Shown here piece after piece: positions 1 through 8,120 of a DNA stretch of 64,000 nucleotides. Position 1 is the first letter of the stretch; each line of letters begins with the position of its first letter. Below the pieces are notes generated by a model that saw only the letters and a program-made list of their open reading frames with translations, had not been told where the DNA came from and made no database searches. The position numbers and the translations under genes were made by a program. Source of the DNA: Algoriphagus oliviformis (GTDB lineage Bacteria > Bacteroidota > Bacteroidia > Cytophagales > Cyclobacteriaceae); assembly GCF_017254915.1 (NCBI RefSeq), contig NZ_JAFKCT010000010.1, positions 114,669 to 178,668 on the forward strand, read 5' to 3'.

Positions 1-273
1 TTGAGGGCGGAGTCATATGTCAAAGTAATTGATGGACGTCTTTTCAAGTCCAATTTTTTACAAAGAATCCACAGAATCCATAAAATCCACGGGTCTTTTG
101 CTTTAAGAAATCCACTTATCACCTTAGGTGGGCAATGCTTCGTATGACCAGCCGGATTCTGGGTTGGAAACAGGCCGCAGTAGAGGAAAAGAAAATGGAC
201 GTCTTTTCTATTTCATCCCGCAGGCAATTTTTGCAGGCAAGCAAAACAGACTTCTGACCAAACACCTCTAACC
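1..273. other. Left edge, no complete gene
   Basis: No complete gene is visible. A frame is open on the plus strand from base 1 to a stop near 150, so it may be the tail of a gene starting before the window, but I do not recognise the product. The stretch holds spaced AATCCAC-type repeats around 65-95 and two copies of a 14-bp direct repeat (ATGGACGTCTTTTC) at 32-45 and 195-208. It precedes a mobile-looking cassette. Confidence 0.4.
32..208. repeat. 14-bp direct repeat pair
   Basis: The 14-mer ATGGACGTCTTTTC occurs exactly at 32-45 and again at 195-208, 163 bp apart on the same strand. The meaning is unknown; it could be a regulator-binding pair or the trace of a small duplication. Confidence 0.5.
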
Positions 274-468
274 ATGCTCAAAAAACGATGTGTCATCTAC
301 CCCAAGGACATCCAGAACATCACTGGCAGGAGTGAGCGCTACGCCCACGCACTAGTCCAAAAAATGAGAAAGTTCTACGGAAAGGGGGAACACCAGTTCA
401 TTACCCAAGAGGAGTTTTCCGATTTCTCAGGTATTCCACTCGAGCATGTCTCCCAATACATCATCTAG
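274..468 (+). CDS. Small HTH-like conserved protein
   Basis: 64-aa basic protein starting at ATG 274. The middle (residues about 10-35, with DIQNITGRSERYA) and the end (FSGIPLEHVSQYI) look like short helix-turn-helix segments of the excisionase or small DNA-binder kind. I recall similar small proteins from Bacteroidota genomes near DUF6266-type genes, but cannot search here. It stands alone upstream of the DUF6266 gene with a 185-bp gap. A DNA-binding role is inference from the look of the sequence; no catalytic motif is present. Confidence 0.6.
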   Translation: MLKKRCVIYPKDIQNITGRSERYAHALVQKMRKFYGKGEHQFITQEEFSDFSGIPLEHVSQYII

Positions 469-524
469 TAGGGATAAACTTGGCCCGGGCGAATTTCAGT
501 GAAGTATCACGATCGACCCATCTT

Positions 525-551
525 CTTCGACTCATCTTCGACTCATCTTCG
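525..551 (+). repeat. 11-bp tandem repeat
   Basis: CTTCGACTCAT is repeated twice in tandem followed by a partial third copy, in the leader of the DUF6266-like gene. More CTTCGACTC-like units follow to about 575. It looks like low-complexity leader DNA, not coding sequence, which supports the start at 654 for the next gene. Confidence 0.5.
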
Positions 552-653
552 TCTTTTCTTCGACTCAGCATCGACCTAGCCTCGAGGATGAGTTCGGGAA
601 AAGACCAATTGGAGTCGTTGTTCAACAGGAAATCAAAACCCAAACAATTACAA

Positions 654-1298
654 ATGGCAACTTCAAATGAGAGTATCTTGGGCAATGTCTCTGGAAAGCT
701 AGGAAAGCTCATTATCTACCAGCGTAATGGAAAAATTTGCTTTCGATCCAAGCCTGAAAAAATTTCGGTGCCGCCTTCCGAAAGGCAAATCTACCAAAGA
801 AAAGCCTTTGCGATAGTCTCCTCAATGTTGGCATCTATCAGGACTGAACTTGAGTTTGGCTTTTCTGGCCTTAGGGGTGAAAATTCCAAACGGGTTGGCA
901 AGGCAATTTCGCTTGCAGTCAAGAAGGCCGTAGTCAACACCGGAGGGGAGCCGGTTCTTATTGTCGAGAGAATACAGACTTCTGTCGGGGATCTATTGAT
1001 TCCGGAGGAGTGTCAACTGATATGGGATGGGCAAAGTACAGCTCGACTTACCTGGAGGCCGAATTCTTTTGAGGGAAACGGAACTGAAGGTGACCGAATG
1101 TTTTATTTGGCTTACGATCCAGTGTCCAAGCGTAGGTGGAGCGTAGTCGACGGAGGCTACCGAAAAAATGGAAACTTGACCATCCAATTTCCTTGGTCAG
1201 GTCCTCTGGAGGGCAAGTTTTACCACTTCGCATCTTTCTATACCAATCGTAAAGGCAAGATCGAATTTTCAGATTCGGTCTGCCTGGGGAAAATTTGA
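654..1298 (+). CDS. DUF6266 family protein
   Basis: About 214 aa. I chose ATG 654 and not the longer open frame from 480, because the upstream part is a repeat-rich leader and family members begin close to the motif GNVSGKLGKLI seen at residues 9-19. That N-terminal motif, the Y-x-x-N-G that follows, and a C-terminal stretch with FYLAYDP, then a beta-rich tail ending in SDSVCLGKI, fit DUF6266 as I know it from Bacteroidota. The function of the family is unknown. No signal peptide is seen. The gene lies between the small HTH-like protein and a 730-bp noncoding gap; the next gene has a related N-terminus. Confidence 0.7.
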   Translation: MATSNESILGNVSGKLGKLIIYQRNGKICFRSKPEKISVPPSERQIYQRKAFAIVSSMLASIRTELEFGFSGLRGENSKRVGKAISLAVKKAVVNTGGEPVLIVERIQTSVGDLLIPEECQLIWDGQSTARLTWRPNSFEGNGTEGDRMFYLAYDPVSKRRWSVVDGGYRKNGNLTIQFPWSGPLEGKFYHFASFYTNRKGKIEFSDSVCLGKI

Positions 1299-1309
1299 TG
1301 GTAGGGGCT

Positions 1310-1355
1310 GGTCGGGATTTGCAATCCCGACCCGATATCGTAGGATCTTCAATCC
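1310..1355. repeat. REP-like hairpin, copy 1
   Basis: GGTCGGGATT, loop TGC, AATCCCGACC form a perfect 10-bp stem (1310-1332), followed by a decayed second hairpin (GGATCTTCAATCC, about 1343-1355). The same arrangement of two hairpins occurs at 10626-10674, so this is a dispersed repeat. There is no U-tract, so it is not a classical terminator. Confidence 0.7.
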
Positions 1356-1398
1356 GTCCGCTGTCCGACTTTTGCAATGGAGAACTACCATCCTCCGT

Positions 1399-1418
1399 CG
1401 TTTGTGTCCCCACAAACG
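1399..1418. repeat. 8-bp palindrome
   Basis: CGTTTGTG and CACAAACG pair across a short TCC-type loop. The centre GTGTCNC resembles the centre of the longer hairpin at 1729-1757, suggesting one family of palindromes. Confidence 0.5.
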
Positions 1419-1728
1419 GGGCTATCTCTGGGATTAACCCTAATTACTCTCCGTCCTCCGGCAAATTGCTCGTGATCTTCCCCGTGTTTTCTGTGCCGAA
1501 GGAAATAGCCTTTTCACTTAATTGACGGGCATTCCATCCTTCGTGCCTCAGGATTCCATACCCGGCTATTCACATTTGCCCCCTTCAGGGTCAGTCCGTT
1601 GCATTTCCTTCAGTGGGCTGTCTCCCGATAGATCACTGTTCCCCGACCCCGAAGGCTGTCGAACTTCAACAAGGCATGTGTACCTCAGCCGTTTTTGTCC
1701 TTCCCGACATACGACAACATCACCCACA

Positions 1729-1757
1729 AACGTGGTCTGTGTCTCACAGACCACGTT
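1729..1757. repeat. Perfect 13-bp hairpin
   Basis: AACGTGGTCTGTG pairs without mismatch with CACAGACCACGTT across a three-base loop (TCT). It lies in the middle of a noncoding gap, without a U-tract. A REP-like or dispersed palindrome is more likely than a terminator. Confidence 0.7.
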
Positions 1758-2028
1758 ATTTCCCTCCTTTGTTTCGTTGTTCGACATTTGCAACGTCGAA
1801 CCACCTATCGTAGGATTTTCATTCCAATTCCTTCTCCGCCATTTGTAAATCCTGCCGACTGGGAATGCCCGCTGCAAACTGAAGCTGCGACAGCTTAATC
1901 CTGCATTTTCCTTCACAAACCTGCAATTTTTTACCAATCGGCAAAATCCGCATAGACTGCACATTCAATTGATAACCAGTGTGCTATCGCTGACCTTGGC
2001 TCCATGTTTCACCGAAATCCATAATGCT

Positions 2029-2778
2029 ATGGCAAAACAGACAGGAGTGATCACACTCAAGGGACCGGTCGGGAGACTGTCCTTTTACAAGACCAGAAAT
2101 GGTTACCTCGCCCGGGAAAAGGGTGGCGTGGAGAAATCCCGGATCATGAACGATCCACGATACGCCCGTACCCGGGAAAACATCCGGGAGTTTACGGACA
2201 ATGCCAATTCCTCCAAGCTGCTGCGGGATGCGCTGCGTCCTGTGATCTCGCAGATAGGAGATAAGCGGCTTAACCTTCGCATCACCCAGATGCTGATGCA
2301 GGTGCTCAAATCCGACGAGGTCAACGTCAGGGGAGACCGACGGGTGAAGGAAGGGAATTGGGATGTACTTAAAGACCTAGAGCTTAATGCGGGATCCTCC
2401 TTGGGGAGTACCCTGTGCTTTGAGATGCAAACGAGCAATGGAGCGGCCTCATTTGACGTACAGCTTCCTGAGTTTGTACCCCAGGACATGATTGCTATTC
2501 CGAAAGGGGCTAGCCATTTTAAGCTTTCCGCAACAGGTGTGGGAGTAGATTTCGACCAAAACAGCCGAACGGTGGTACAGTCCAACATCGCCACGCAATC
2601 GGTGTTGGATGCATCCGCTGCCCAAACGCTCTCGGTAGCCAAGTCCCAATTGGCAGGTACCCACTTCGCTTTTCTGATCTCTGTGGAGTTCATCCAGCTG
2701 GTCAATGGGGTGGAGTATGCGATCAACAACGGGGCGCACAATGCTGCCAAGATCATCTCGGTAGAGAAGGCTGGGTGA
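2029..2778 (+). CDS. Conserved protein, phage-cassette type
   Basis: 249 aa from ATG 2029; the longer frame from 1969 adds a poor N-terminus, while MAKQTG is the familiar start. The N-terminal motif (GPVGRLSFYKTRNGY followed by a basic REKGG) is common in Bacteroidota proteins I have seen in small phage-like cassettes and is related to the N-terminus of the DUF6266 gene upstream. The middle is helical and charged (residues 45-110); the C-terminal half is beta-rich. No signal peptide or catalytic motif. It overlaps the next start, so translation is probably coupled. A structural or assembly role is only a guess. Confidence 0.7.
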   Translation: MAKQTGVITLKGPVGRLSFYKTRNGYLAREKGGVEKSRIMNDPRYARTRENIREFTDNANSSKLLRDALRPVISQIGDKRLNLRITQMLMQVLKSDEVNVRGDRRVKEGNWDVLKDLELNAGSSLGSTLCFEMQTSNGAASFDVQLPEFVPQDMIAIPKGASHFKLSATGVGVDFDQNSRTVVQSNIATQSVLDASAAQTLSVAKSQLAGTHFAFLISVEFIQLVNGVEYAINNGAHNAAKIISVEKAG

Positions 2779-3206
2779 TGAGGCTGCTTCTGATGCGAAG
2801 ATACACTCCCCGGGTGACCCTGGGGCGGCTCTTTCTGGGAAACCGCCAAGTCTCTTTTATCCGGGAGGCCCCGAAGGCCTGCTGCAATCCAGGTCTCCAT
2901 TGTCTGGAGGAAGGAGTCTACGAACTGGAGCCTGTGCACACGGAAGAAGAGGGCTGGAGGATTAGGGTAGGAGACAGGGGCTGGATACGTTCCAAAGCCC
3001 CAAACCAAGCACCCGGATCGGGGGAACTGTGCCCCGTGTCCGCCTACCGCGCCGACGGCACGCCGCTCTTTACCCAACTTGCTTTTCTTAAACTGATGGA
3101 TGAGCTGGAGCCGGTATGGGAGAAGGGGGAGGTCGTAGAATTACAGATCGTGGCCAGGACATTACCCTATTCGCAACCTACGTGTCGGATAGCGGCTTGC
3201 TCTTGA
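2778..3206 (+). CDS. DUF5675-like protein
   Basis: 142 aa. ATG 2778 sits in a TGATG junction with the previous stop; a GTG at 2775 is the alternative. The N-terminus (RLLLMRRYTPRVTLGRLFLG) and the pattern of a short beta-rich domain with GVYELEP and a conserved WIR near residue 75 resemble DUF5675, a family I associate with phage-like and lysis-adjacent genes in Bacteroidota. It has an unusual number of cysteines. The function is unknown. It overlaps the next open frame by about 90 bp. Confidence 0.55.
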   Translation: MRLLLMRRYTPRVTLGRLFLGNRQVSFIREAPKACCNPGLHCLEEGVYELEPVHTEEEGWRIRVGDRGWIRSKAPNQAPGSGELCPVSAYRADGTPLFTQLAFLKLMDELEPVWEKGEVVELQIVARTLPYSQPTCRIAACS

Positions 3207-3403
3207 GTTTGGGGGGAGGGGTCATCGCGCTCCTCCTTTCCGTCATCGCCTATTTCCTCAAGCTCCTGATGCAGGATTTTAGGCTGATGGGTACTGAGCT
3301 TGCTCGGTTGAAGGAGTCGGTTGTCAGGCTGGAGGCCGAGCAGGCCCTCATCAAGTCCCTGTTGGAAAAATACCGCATGCAGTTCAAAAACATGCGCTTC
3401 TGA
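3116..3403 (+). CDS. Small membrane protein with coiled coil
   Basis: 95 aa from ATG 3116, overlapping the 3' end of the DUF5675-like gene in another frame; a GTG at 3182 would avoid most of the overlap. One strong transmembrane helix (about residues 28-50, LLLSLGGGVIALLLSVIAYFL) is followed by a charged heptad-like helix rich in Glu, Leu and Arg. The pattern (one TM plus coiled coil next to a holin-like gene) recalls phage accessory or spanin-like membrane proteins, but no family can be named. Confidence 0.55.
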   Translation: MGEGGGRRITDRGQDITLFATYVSDSGLLLSLGGGVIALLLSVIAYFLKLLMQDFRLMGTELARLKESVVRLEAEQALIKSLLEKYRMQFKNMRF

Positions 3404-3443
3404 CAGTCCTTTGGCGCTTTCAGCTCACCGCTTCCCTGGTCTA

Positions 3444-3503
3444 TGGCCTATCAGCTATTGACCAAATGAACCAATAACTAGTTACCAATAACCAATAACA
3501 AAC
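3444..3503. repeat. Heptamer direct-repeat array
   Basis: Seven-base units with consensus near CAATAAC (for example CAATAAC, TAGTTAC, CAATAAC, CAATAAC) run in phase for about eight units and end right before the start codon at 3506. Similar heptamer arrays with other unit sequences occur at 18683, 30680 and 31086. Confidence 0.65.
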
Positions 3504-3505
3504 AC

Positions 3506-3757
3506 ATGAACCTACTCACAGAAGTAAAAAACCGGGCTTTGGCCCCCACACCGCCTTTTTTTCAGTTTTTGAAAAAGGCAGGATTGCTCATCGCTGCAAT
3601 CGGTGCCGCTATTCTGACGGCGCCCGGTGCGGTACCGGAAATCCTTCAGGCTTATGCGGGCCATGCGGTCACGGCTGGGACCATCCTGGTGAGCATCTGC
3701 CAACTCACTGTTGACAGCACCGCATTCGAAGCGCGTCTGCTGAAGACGGTGAAGTAA
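3506..3757 (+). CDS. Holin-like small membrane protein
   Basis: 83 aa. A basic N-terminus with FFQFLKKAG precedes two hydrophobic helices (about residues 25-43 and 50-68), with an Ala/Gly/Pro-rich hairpin between them and a short charged tail. I recall the same layout in small Bacteroidota proteins beside DUF5675-like genes, and it fits a holin-like or immunity-type membrane protein. No lysin gene is next to it, so lysis is not demonstrated. It is followed by a terminator hairpin and preceded by a heptamer repeat array. Confidence 0.6.
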   Translation: MNLLTEVKNRALAPTPPFFQFLKKAGLLIAAIGAAILTAPGAVPEILQAYAGHAVTAGTILVSICQLTVDSTAFEARLLKTVK

Positions 3758-3781
3758 GGATAGAATTTGTAGCATTTAAAT

Positions 3782-3808
3782 CCGGGCGGGTGTCCCGCTC
3801 GGGTTTTT
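3782..3808 (+). terminator. Terminator after the phage-like cassette
   Basis: CCGGGCGGG pairs with CCCGCTCGG (one G-U) across TGT and is followed by a T-run. It closes the cassette before the two-component genes. Confidence 0.7.
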
Positions 3809-3916
3809 GTGGTTTTTCGATTTGAACTAATTTTTTGCTAAATATCTGTTTATTGATTGTCAATGTTTTGAAAACCAACTACATTAAAGTGATTTTTGAA
3901 CTGCGATTTTTGACTC

Positions 3917-4744
3917 TTGACCTTACCTGTTTTGTTGGAATCCCTACAAGCCCAATCCTTGGAATTGGTATCGCCCGATACCGATGCGCAGGTGAATAGG
4001 GCTTTGCTCTTTATCCTTCTTCCAGTCGTGATCGCCTTCACTTTTATTGTATTTGTGATTTATCGCTCAAAGAGAGAGTCCCACTTCAAACAGAAGGAGG
4101 TACAGCTAAGGCTAAGCGTAGCTGAGGGAGAGCTCAAGGCGCTTAGGGCACAGATCAACCCTCATTTTATCTTCAATTGCCTCAATTCCATCCACCATTA
4201 CATCCAAACCAACAACTCCCAACTGGCGGGTACCTATCTGATCAAATTCTCCCAGCTGGTGCGCTATGTTTTGGAGAGTTCAGCCAAAGCACTAGTAGAG
4301 CTCCAGGATGAAATTGTACACAACAAGATATACCTGGAGCTGGAGCAGATGCGGGTCAACTCCTCCTTCGATTTTTTGTTTGAAATGGAACCCGAGTTGG
4401 ATGGGAAGGAAATAGGGGTTCCCCCCATGTTTATCCAGCCCTTTCTTGAAAATTCCGTTTGGCACGGACTCTCTCAAGGAGGACAGCTTAAAGTCCACTT
4501 TTCGGTTTATGATGCGGATCACCTGTGTTGTAGAATCAGGGATGGCGGGAAAGACAAAAAAGAAGCGGATGATTATGACTTGGGCAAACTCGTCAAAAAG
4601 ACTTCCATGGGCGTGCAGCTCATGCGGGAGCGGTTCGACTATTACAATCAGCTTCACCACACCTCAGCGTCCTTCACGTTCCACGAAAACCCAGAACAGC
4701 TTGGCGGAAGGGAAGTTCGCATTCTAATTCCTTTTGAAGAATAG
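3917..4744 (+). CDS. LytS-type sensor histidine kinase
   Basis: 275 aa with a TTG start at 3917; an in-frame stop lies at 3911, so no longer version exists. A short N-terminal segment and one TM helix (residues about 29-49) are followed by a coiled linker and a His_kinase domain with NPHFIFN (His83 is the expected phosphorylation site) and an HATPase-like region (PPMFIQPFLENSVWHG). No periplasmic, TPR or 7TMR sensor domain is present, unlike many Bacteroidota relatives. It probably signals to the LytTR regulator that begins four bases after its stop. The 7-TM protein at 6602 is a possible partner sensor (inference). Confidence 0.85.
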   Translation: MTLPVLLESLQAQSLELVSPDTDAQVNRALLFILLPVVIAFTFIVFVIYRSKRESHFKQKEVQLRLSVAEGELKALRAQINPHFIFNCLNSIHHYIQTNNSQLAGTYLIKFSQLVRYVLESSAKALVELQDEIVHNKIYLELEQMRVNSSFDFLFEMEPELDGKEIGVPPMFIQPFLENSVWHGLSQGGQLKVHFSVYDADHLCCRIRDGGKDKKEADDYDLGKLVKKTSMGVQLMRERFDYYNQLHHTSASFTFHENPEQLGGREVRILIPFEE

Positions 4745-4748
4745 GACT

Positions 4749-5483
4749 ATGGCTTATAAGACGATTATCATCGAAGACGAAAAGCACGCTCAGGAGAATC
4801 TCATTCGACTGTTGGGACAGTATCCTGAATTCGAGTTGGCAGGGTTGGCGGATTCCACTGACACGGCGGAGGAACTGGTGACGCAAACACATCCCGATTT
4901 GGCCATTTGCGATGTGATGCTGAAAGATGGCACCTCCTTCGAATGGCTCAGCCGAAGAGCCAAGATTGATTTCGCGCTGATTTTCAGTACATCCTATGAA
5001 GAATACGCGGTCAGGGCTTTTCGAATGGCTGCGGTGGACTACCTGGTCAAACCCGTAGACCCAATGGCCTTTGCAGAAGCATTGGAGAGGTTTAAAACAA
5101 AAAAGGGAAGCGGCGTGGAGCACATCCAGCAGCTACTGAACAATCTCTCAAAAAATTCCGAACGGCCAAAGGTCGCCCTCCCGAGTTTTACGGGTTACAC
5201 CTTCGTCAATGTAGCCGATATAATCAGATGTGAGTCTGACAATACCTACAGCACGTTTTTTCTAAAGGATAAAAGGCAGATCATCGTCTCCCGCACACTC
5301 AAAGACTGTGAGGAAATGCTGAGAGGTTATCGCTTCTATCGGATACACAATTCGCACTTGATCAACTTGGACTACCTCGCGGAATACATCAAAGGGGAGG
5401 GAGGGCAAGTGAAGTTGATAGATGGAGCGGTATTGGATGTGTCCCGTCGGAGAAAGGAGGGTTTTTTGGGAGCTCTGAGATAA
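4749..5483 (+). CDS. LytTR response regulator
   Basis: 244 aa from ATG 4749; an upstream TTG at 4734 would overlap the kinase. Residues 1-120 form a receiver domain with the acidic pair Glu9/Asp10, phospho-acceptor Asp55 (ICDVML) and the Lys of DYLVKPVD. The C-terminal part (about 150-244) is a LytTR DNA-binding domain with IRCESDNTYSTF and RIHNSHLIN. It forms a two-gene operon with the kinase. It may control the downstream genes, which start 100 bp later, but no binding site was identified. Confidence 0.9.
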   Translation: MAYKTIIIEDEKHAQENLIRLLGQYPEFELAGLADSTDTAEELVTQTHPDLAICDVMLKDGTSFEWLSRRAKIDFALIFSTSYEEYAVRAFRMAAVDYLVKPVDPMAFAEALERFKTKKGSGVEHIQQLLNNLSKNSERPKVALPSFTGYTFVNVADIIRCESDNTYSTFFLKDKRQIIVSRTLKDCEEMLRGYRFYRIHNSHLINLDYLAEYIKGEGGQVKLIDGAVLDVSRRRKEGFLGALR

Positions 5484-5582
5484 GTCGGGGCTTGTCTGCC
5501 AAAATCTAGGAGAGAGGCGCCGAATTCTAGGGCTAACTAGGAATAGGATGGATATAAGTTGAGCTTGGTCAAAGATTTAACT

Positions 5583-5846
5583 ATGGTCAAGCTAGTAGTA
5601 TCCACTTTTGCATTACACGGTAAGATTTGGCTTTTCTTGGACGAGGAACTCATCTCCACCGGCAGCTCAACAAAAGAGCTGGTTCTGAAGACTGGTGAAA
5701 GCTATGTTTTGCACTGGGTGATCAAAGGAGATCCTGGCAGCACCTATTCGGTTAGCGTTTCTTCCCCCCGGGAAGCACAGTATTTATTGACCAGAGTCAT
5801 TGGAGTGGGGGAAAAGGAATTTGGAGGGTATAAATTTTCAACTTAA
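5583..5846 (+). CDS. Small beta-rich protein of unknown family
   Basis: 87 aa from ATG 5583 (a TTG at 5559 gives eight more residues). The sequence alternates hydrophobic and polar residues in strands (KLVVSTFAL, KIWLFLDEEL, SYVLHWVI, TYSVSVSS) and looks like a small beta-sandwich. It has no signal peptide and no TM helix. I cannot name a family. It lies 15 bp before the next gene, so the two are probably cotranscribed with the caspase block. Confidence 0.65.
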   Translation: MVKLVVSTFALHGKIWLFLDEELISTGSSTKELVLKTGESYVLHWVIKGDPGSTYSVSVSSPREAQYLLTRVIGVGEKEFGGYKFST

Positions 5847-5861
5847 AAACATACATATACT

Positions 5862-6605
5862 ATGGGAGAAACATTGAATGATGTGCTTAATAAGTCGTAC
5901 AGAATCAGCTTAGAAGAGGCTGCGAAGCTTATATTGGCATTCCTGAACGAACGAAACTTAATCGACTTAGCAAGAAACGAAGCTATTGGCGGAACTGTTT
6001 CTGAAGCTGCAATAAGAGGGGTTGGATTAGAATATTTTGGATGCATGGGTTGGTATTGTAGAGATAATTCCGGCCGATTTCCAAAGTTGTTTATGGCATT
6101 TGAGGATGGCTCCTACAAAGTTGGGGACGTAGCTTCCGAACCCAGAGCGACGACTTTATTTTATCCTGCTTCCACGTTCACCTATTCAGGGAGAATAGAT
6201 TATGACTCTGTTGTAGATATGCTTCTTTCACAACAAATGCCACTTTCAATTCCCCCTGACAAAGAAATCGATAAAGATGATGTTTCATTTTTGCTACATA
6301 ATTTTCCAACAGATGAAAATGAAGTCCCATATAATAAATTCCGTTGTAGTTTCTTCGAAAATAGGGGTTTTGTCAATAGGGACGTGATGGATTTTCTCGG
6401 CTACACTGGATTGAAGGCAGTAAGGTATTACTTTGGCTATGATGAAAGTGATAGCCATAAAGAGTCAAACCGGATCCGTATAGTATTGGTAGGGGTAGAT
6501 GATGAAGGAAAAAATATCATAACGGCAGAAGCACCGACCACAAATACACCAAGGATTCTTCAAAACTCTTGGCCACCGCCACCCCCTCCCTATCAAATTG
6601 GATGA
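5862..6605 (+). CDS. Unknown soluble protein with proline tail
   Basis: 247 aa from ATG 5862. The N-terminal 40 residues are helical; residues 55-110 hold aromatic and Cys residues (GCMGWYCRDN) and the end is a run of six prolines followed by YQIG. No TM, signal or known catalytic motif. Codon use looks AT-rich compared with the housekeeping genes. Its stop overlaps the ATG of the 7-TM gene (ATGA), so the products are probably made in a fixed ratio. I do not recognise the family. Confidence 0.7.
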   Translation: MGETLNDVLNKSYRISLEEAAKLILAFLNERNLIDLARNEAIGGTVSEAAIRGVGLEYFGCMGWYCRDNSGRFPKLFMAFEDGSYKVGDVASEPRATTLFYPASTFTYSGRIDYDSVVDMLLSQQMPLSIPPDKEIDKDDVSFLLHNFPTDENEVPYNKFRCSFFENRGFVNRDVMDFLGYTGLKAVRYYFGYDESDSHKESNRIRIVLVGVDDEGKNIITAEAPTTNTPRILQNSWPPPPPPYQIG

Positions 6606-7243
6606 TATCATTGAATATGTTTACTATACAAGAAATTTCATCTTTTTCGATACTGCTGCCCTTGGCTATTGCGGGGGCTAAACTAAAAACAGGCGATTTA
6701 AAACTTCGCCTGTTTTTTCTGTTTCTGCTTTTTGGCGCCTTGGTGGATGGGATAGGCTTTGCCGCCTATAAGACAAATTCTGTATGGAAAATACATGGAT
6801 ACCTGTTGGTCGTTTACCTCGTATATGAGGCGTATTTTTTTCTTTGGGTTACGAGCTTGAATTTGCAACCAGATACTAGAAGACGAGCTCGAACCGTCAT
6901 CGGAGTTGCCTTTCTACTCTGCTTTCTCGTAAAGTTTTATTTTGATTTTATTGGGGTGGATTTGCTCTACTCCTCCGTAATACAAATGTTCATTCTTGTT
7001 ACGATTGCATTTCTCTCGGGATTTTCACTCCTGCGCATGGCCGAGCAGCATGATGGCCTTTTGTCTTATCCGTGGTTTTGGATTATGTCTGGAATCTTTC
7101 TATACACCTTCGGCACCTTTTTTATCGACGCACTGCTCTATTCCCAAATCATCGACAAGATCTGGTACATGAGAAACCTGATCAACATCATCCAATATGG
7201 ATTTTTTGTGGTTGGCTTGTTGTTGATCCCCTCTTCCAAGTAG
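6602..7243 (+). CDS. Seven-TM integral membrane protein
   Basis: 213 aa from ATG 6602, which overlaps the previous stop; ATG 6617 is an alternative start. Seven hydrophobic helices can be drawn over almost the whole length, with only short loops and no soluble output domain. In Bacteroidota similar 7-TM modules are found near or fused to histidine kinases; here the nearby LytS kinase lacks a sensor, so a separate sensor module is a fair guess but not shown. The N-terminus contains SILLPLAIAGAKL and the last helix ends near LLLIPSSK. Confidence 0.75.
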   Translation: MISLNMFTIQEISSFSILLPLAIAGAKLKTGDLKLRLFFLFLLFGALVDGIGFAAYKTNSVWKIHGYLLVVYLVYEAYFFLWVTSLNLQPDTRRRARTVIGVAFLLCFLVKFYFDFIGVDLLYSSVIQMFILVTIAFLSGFSLLRMAEQHDGLLSYPWFWIMSGIFLYTFGTFFIDALLYSQIIDKIWYMRNLINIIQYGFFVVGLLLIPSSK

Positions 7244-7417
7244 ATCCTTTCCAGATACTTTCTGGAGTTTGAATAATAGGTTTTCCGATTTTTAGGCATT
7301 TGCCTCCGGCTACTAGCTAGCCCCCTCCAACTTCTGATTTTGGATATTTTTCAGGCGTTAGGCGATCTACCTTTTGCATAAATAAACAGAACGGGCTGTT
7401 TGTTAAATGTCAGGGCT

Positions 7418-8086
7418 ATGAAAGCGATATTGGTTTTATTACTGCTTTTTATGTCAGTTGAGGCATCTTCCCAAGACTCGACTGTCATGATTTCCAACTT
7501 GCAGGAGAAAGTTATTGCCCAGCGAAAGGAAATTGAAAAGCTCGAAGCAAAAGATTCCGCACAGGCAGCCTCTACCGAGATAGCTGAACCGTGTTTGGAC
7601 TGCAAGCCGAAGTTGGGTTGGACGTGGCTTTACGTATTAATGCCGGTTATCCTCTCTTTTGGAGGGGCTTTTTATTTCATCGGATGGCTAAAGAGGGAGG
7701 GGTACAAAATCAGCAACGCGCTATCTGACGACATACCCGAAGAGCGTCTGCAGCAGGCACAGGCTGACCAGGCGTATTTGGCAAGGACAAGAGCTGACAT
7801 GATGGCTGCTAACGCTGCCGATCCTGCCAATAACCAACCTATTCCGCCAGCAGATACGCCCAGCATTCCGATGAACCGGAGTAGCAGCCGCTTGATCGCT
7901 TTTTTGAGCTCGATGAGTGCCTCCATCTTGGCGATCTGCATCTTCTCTTACTACATGTATTTTGCGATCAAGGGCATGAAGGTTCCCGAATTCGAGGACC
8001 TCTGGCCAATCCTTACTGCTCTGGGCTTGGGTATAGTACCCTATGCTACTAAGGTGGTAAGCGGGAATTCGGATAGTCGTCGATAA
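7418..8086 (+). CDS. Membrane protein with signal peptide and coiled coil
   Basis: 222 aa from ATG 7418; a TTG at 7400 is poorer. An N-terminal signal peptide (LVLLLLFMSVEASS) is followed by a short coiled coil (QEKVIAQRKEIEKLE), a CLDC pair, one TM helix (about 69-88), a long linker rich in Ala, Gln and Asp, and two more TM helices (about 155-180 and 192-210). The layout suggests a scaffold or channel-like membrane protein. The family is not recognised. A gap of 174 bp with a weak TAnnTTT-like element near 7368 may start a second transcript; the caspase gene follows 34 bp downstream. Confidence 0.7.
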   Translation: MKAILVLLLLFMSVEASSQDSTVMISNLQEKVIAQRKEIEKLEAKDSAQAASTEIAEPCLDCKPKLGWTWLYVLMPVILSFGGAFYFIGWLKREGYKISNALSDDIPEERLQQAQADQAYLARTRADMMAANAADPANNQPIPPADTPSIPMNRSSSRLIAFLSSMSASILAICIFSYYMYFAIKGMKVPEFEDLWPILTALGLGIVPYATKVVSGNSDSRR

Positions 8087-8120
8087 TTAATAATAAATAA
8101 AGTACTAGACAAGATTTAAG

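Larger units (their letters stand above)
1299..2028. other. 730-bp noncoding gap with palindromic repeats
   Basis: No credible coding sequence: the open frames lack family resemblance and overlap one another. The stretch holds three palindromic elements (1310-1332, 1399-1418, 1729-1757) and a decayed partner at about 1805-1825 that resembles the segment at 1341-1355. It separates two genes whose products share an N-terminal motif, so it may be an insertion site for repeats. Confidence 0.6.
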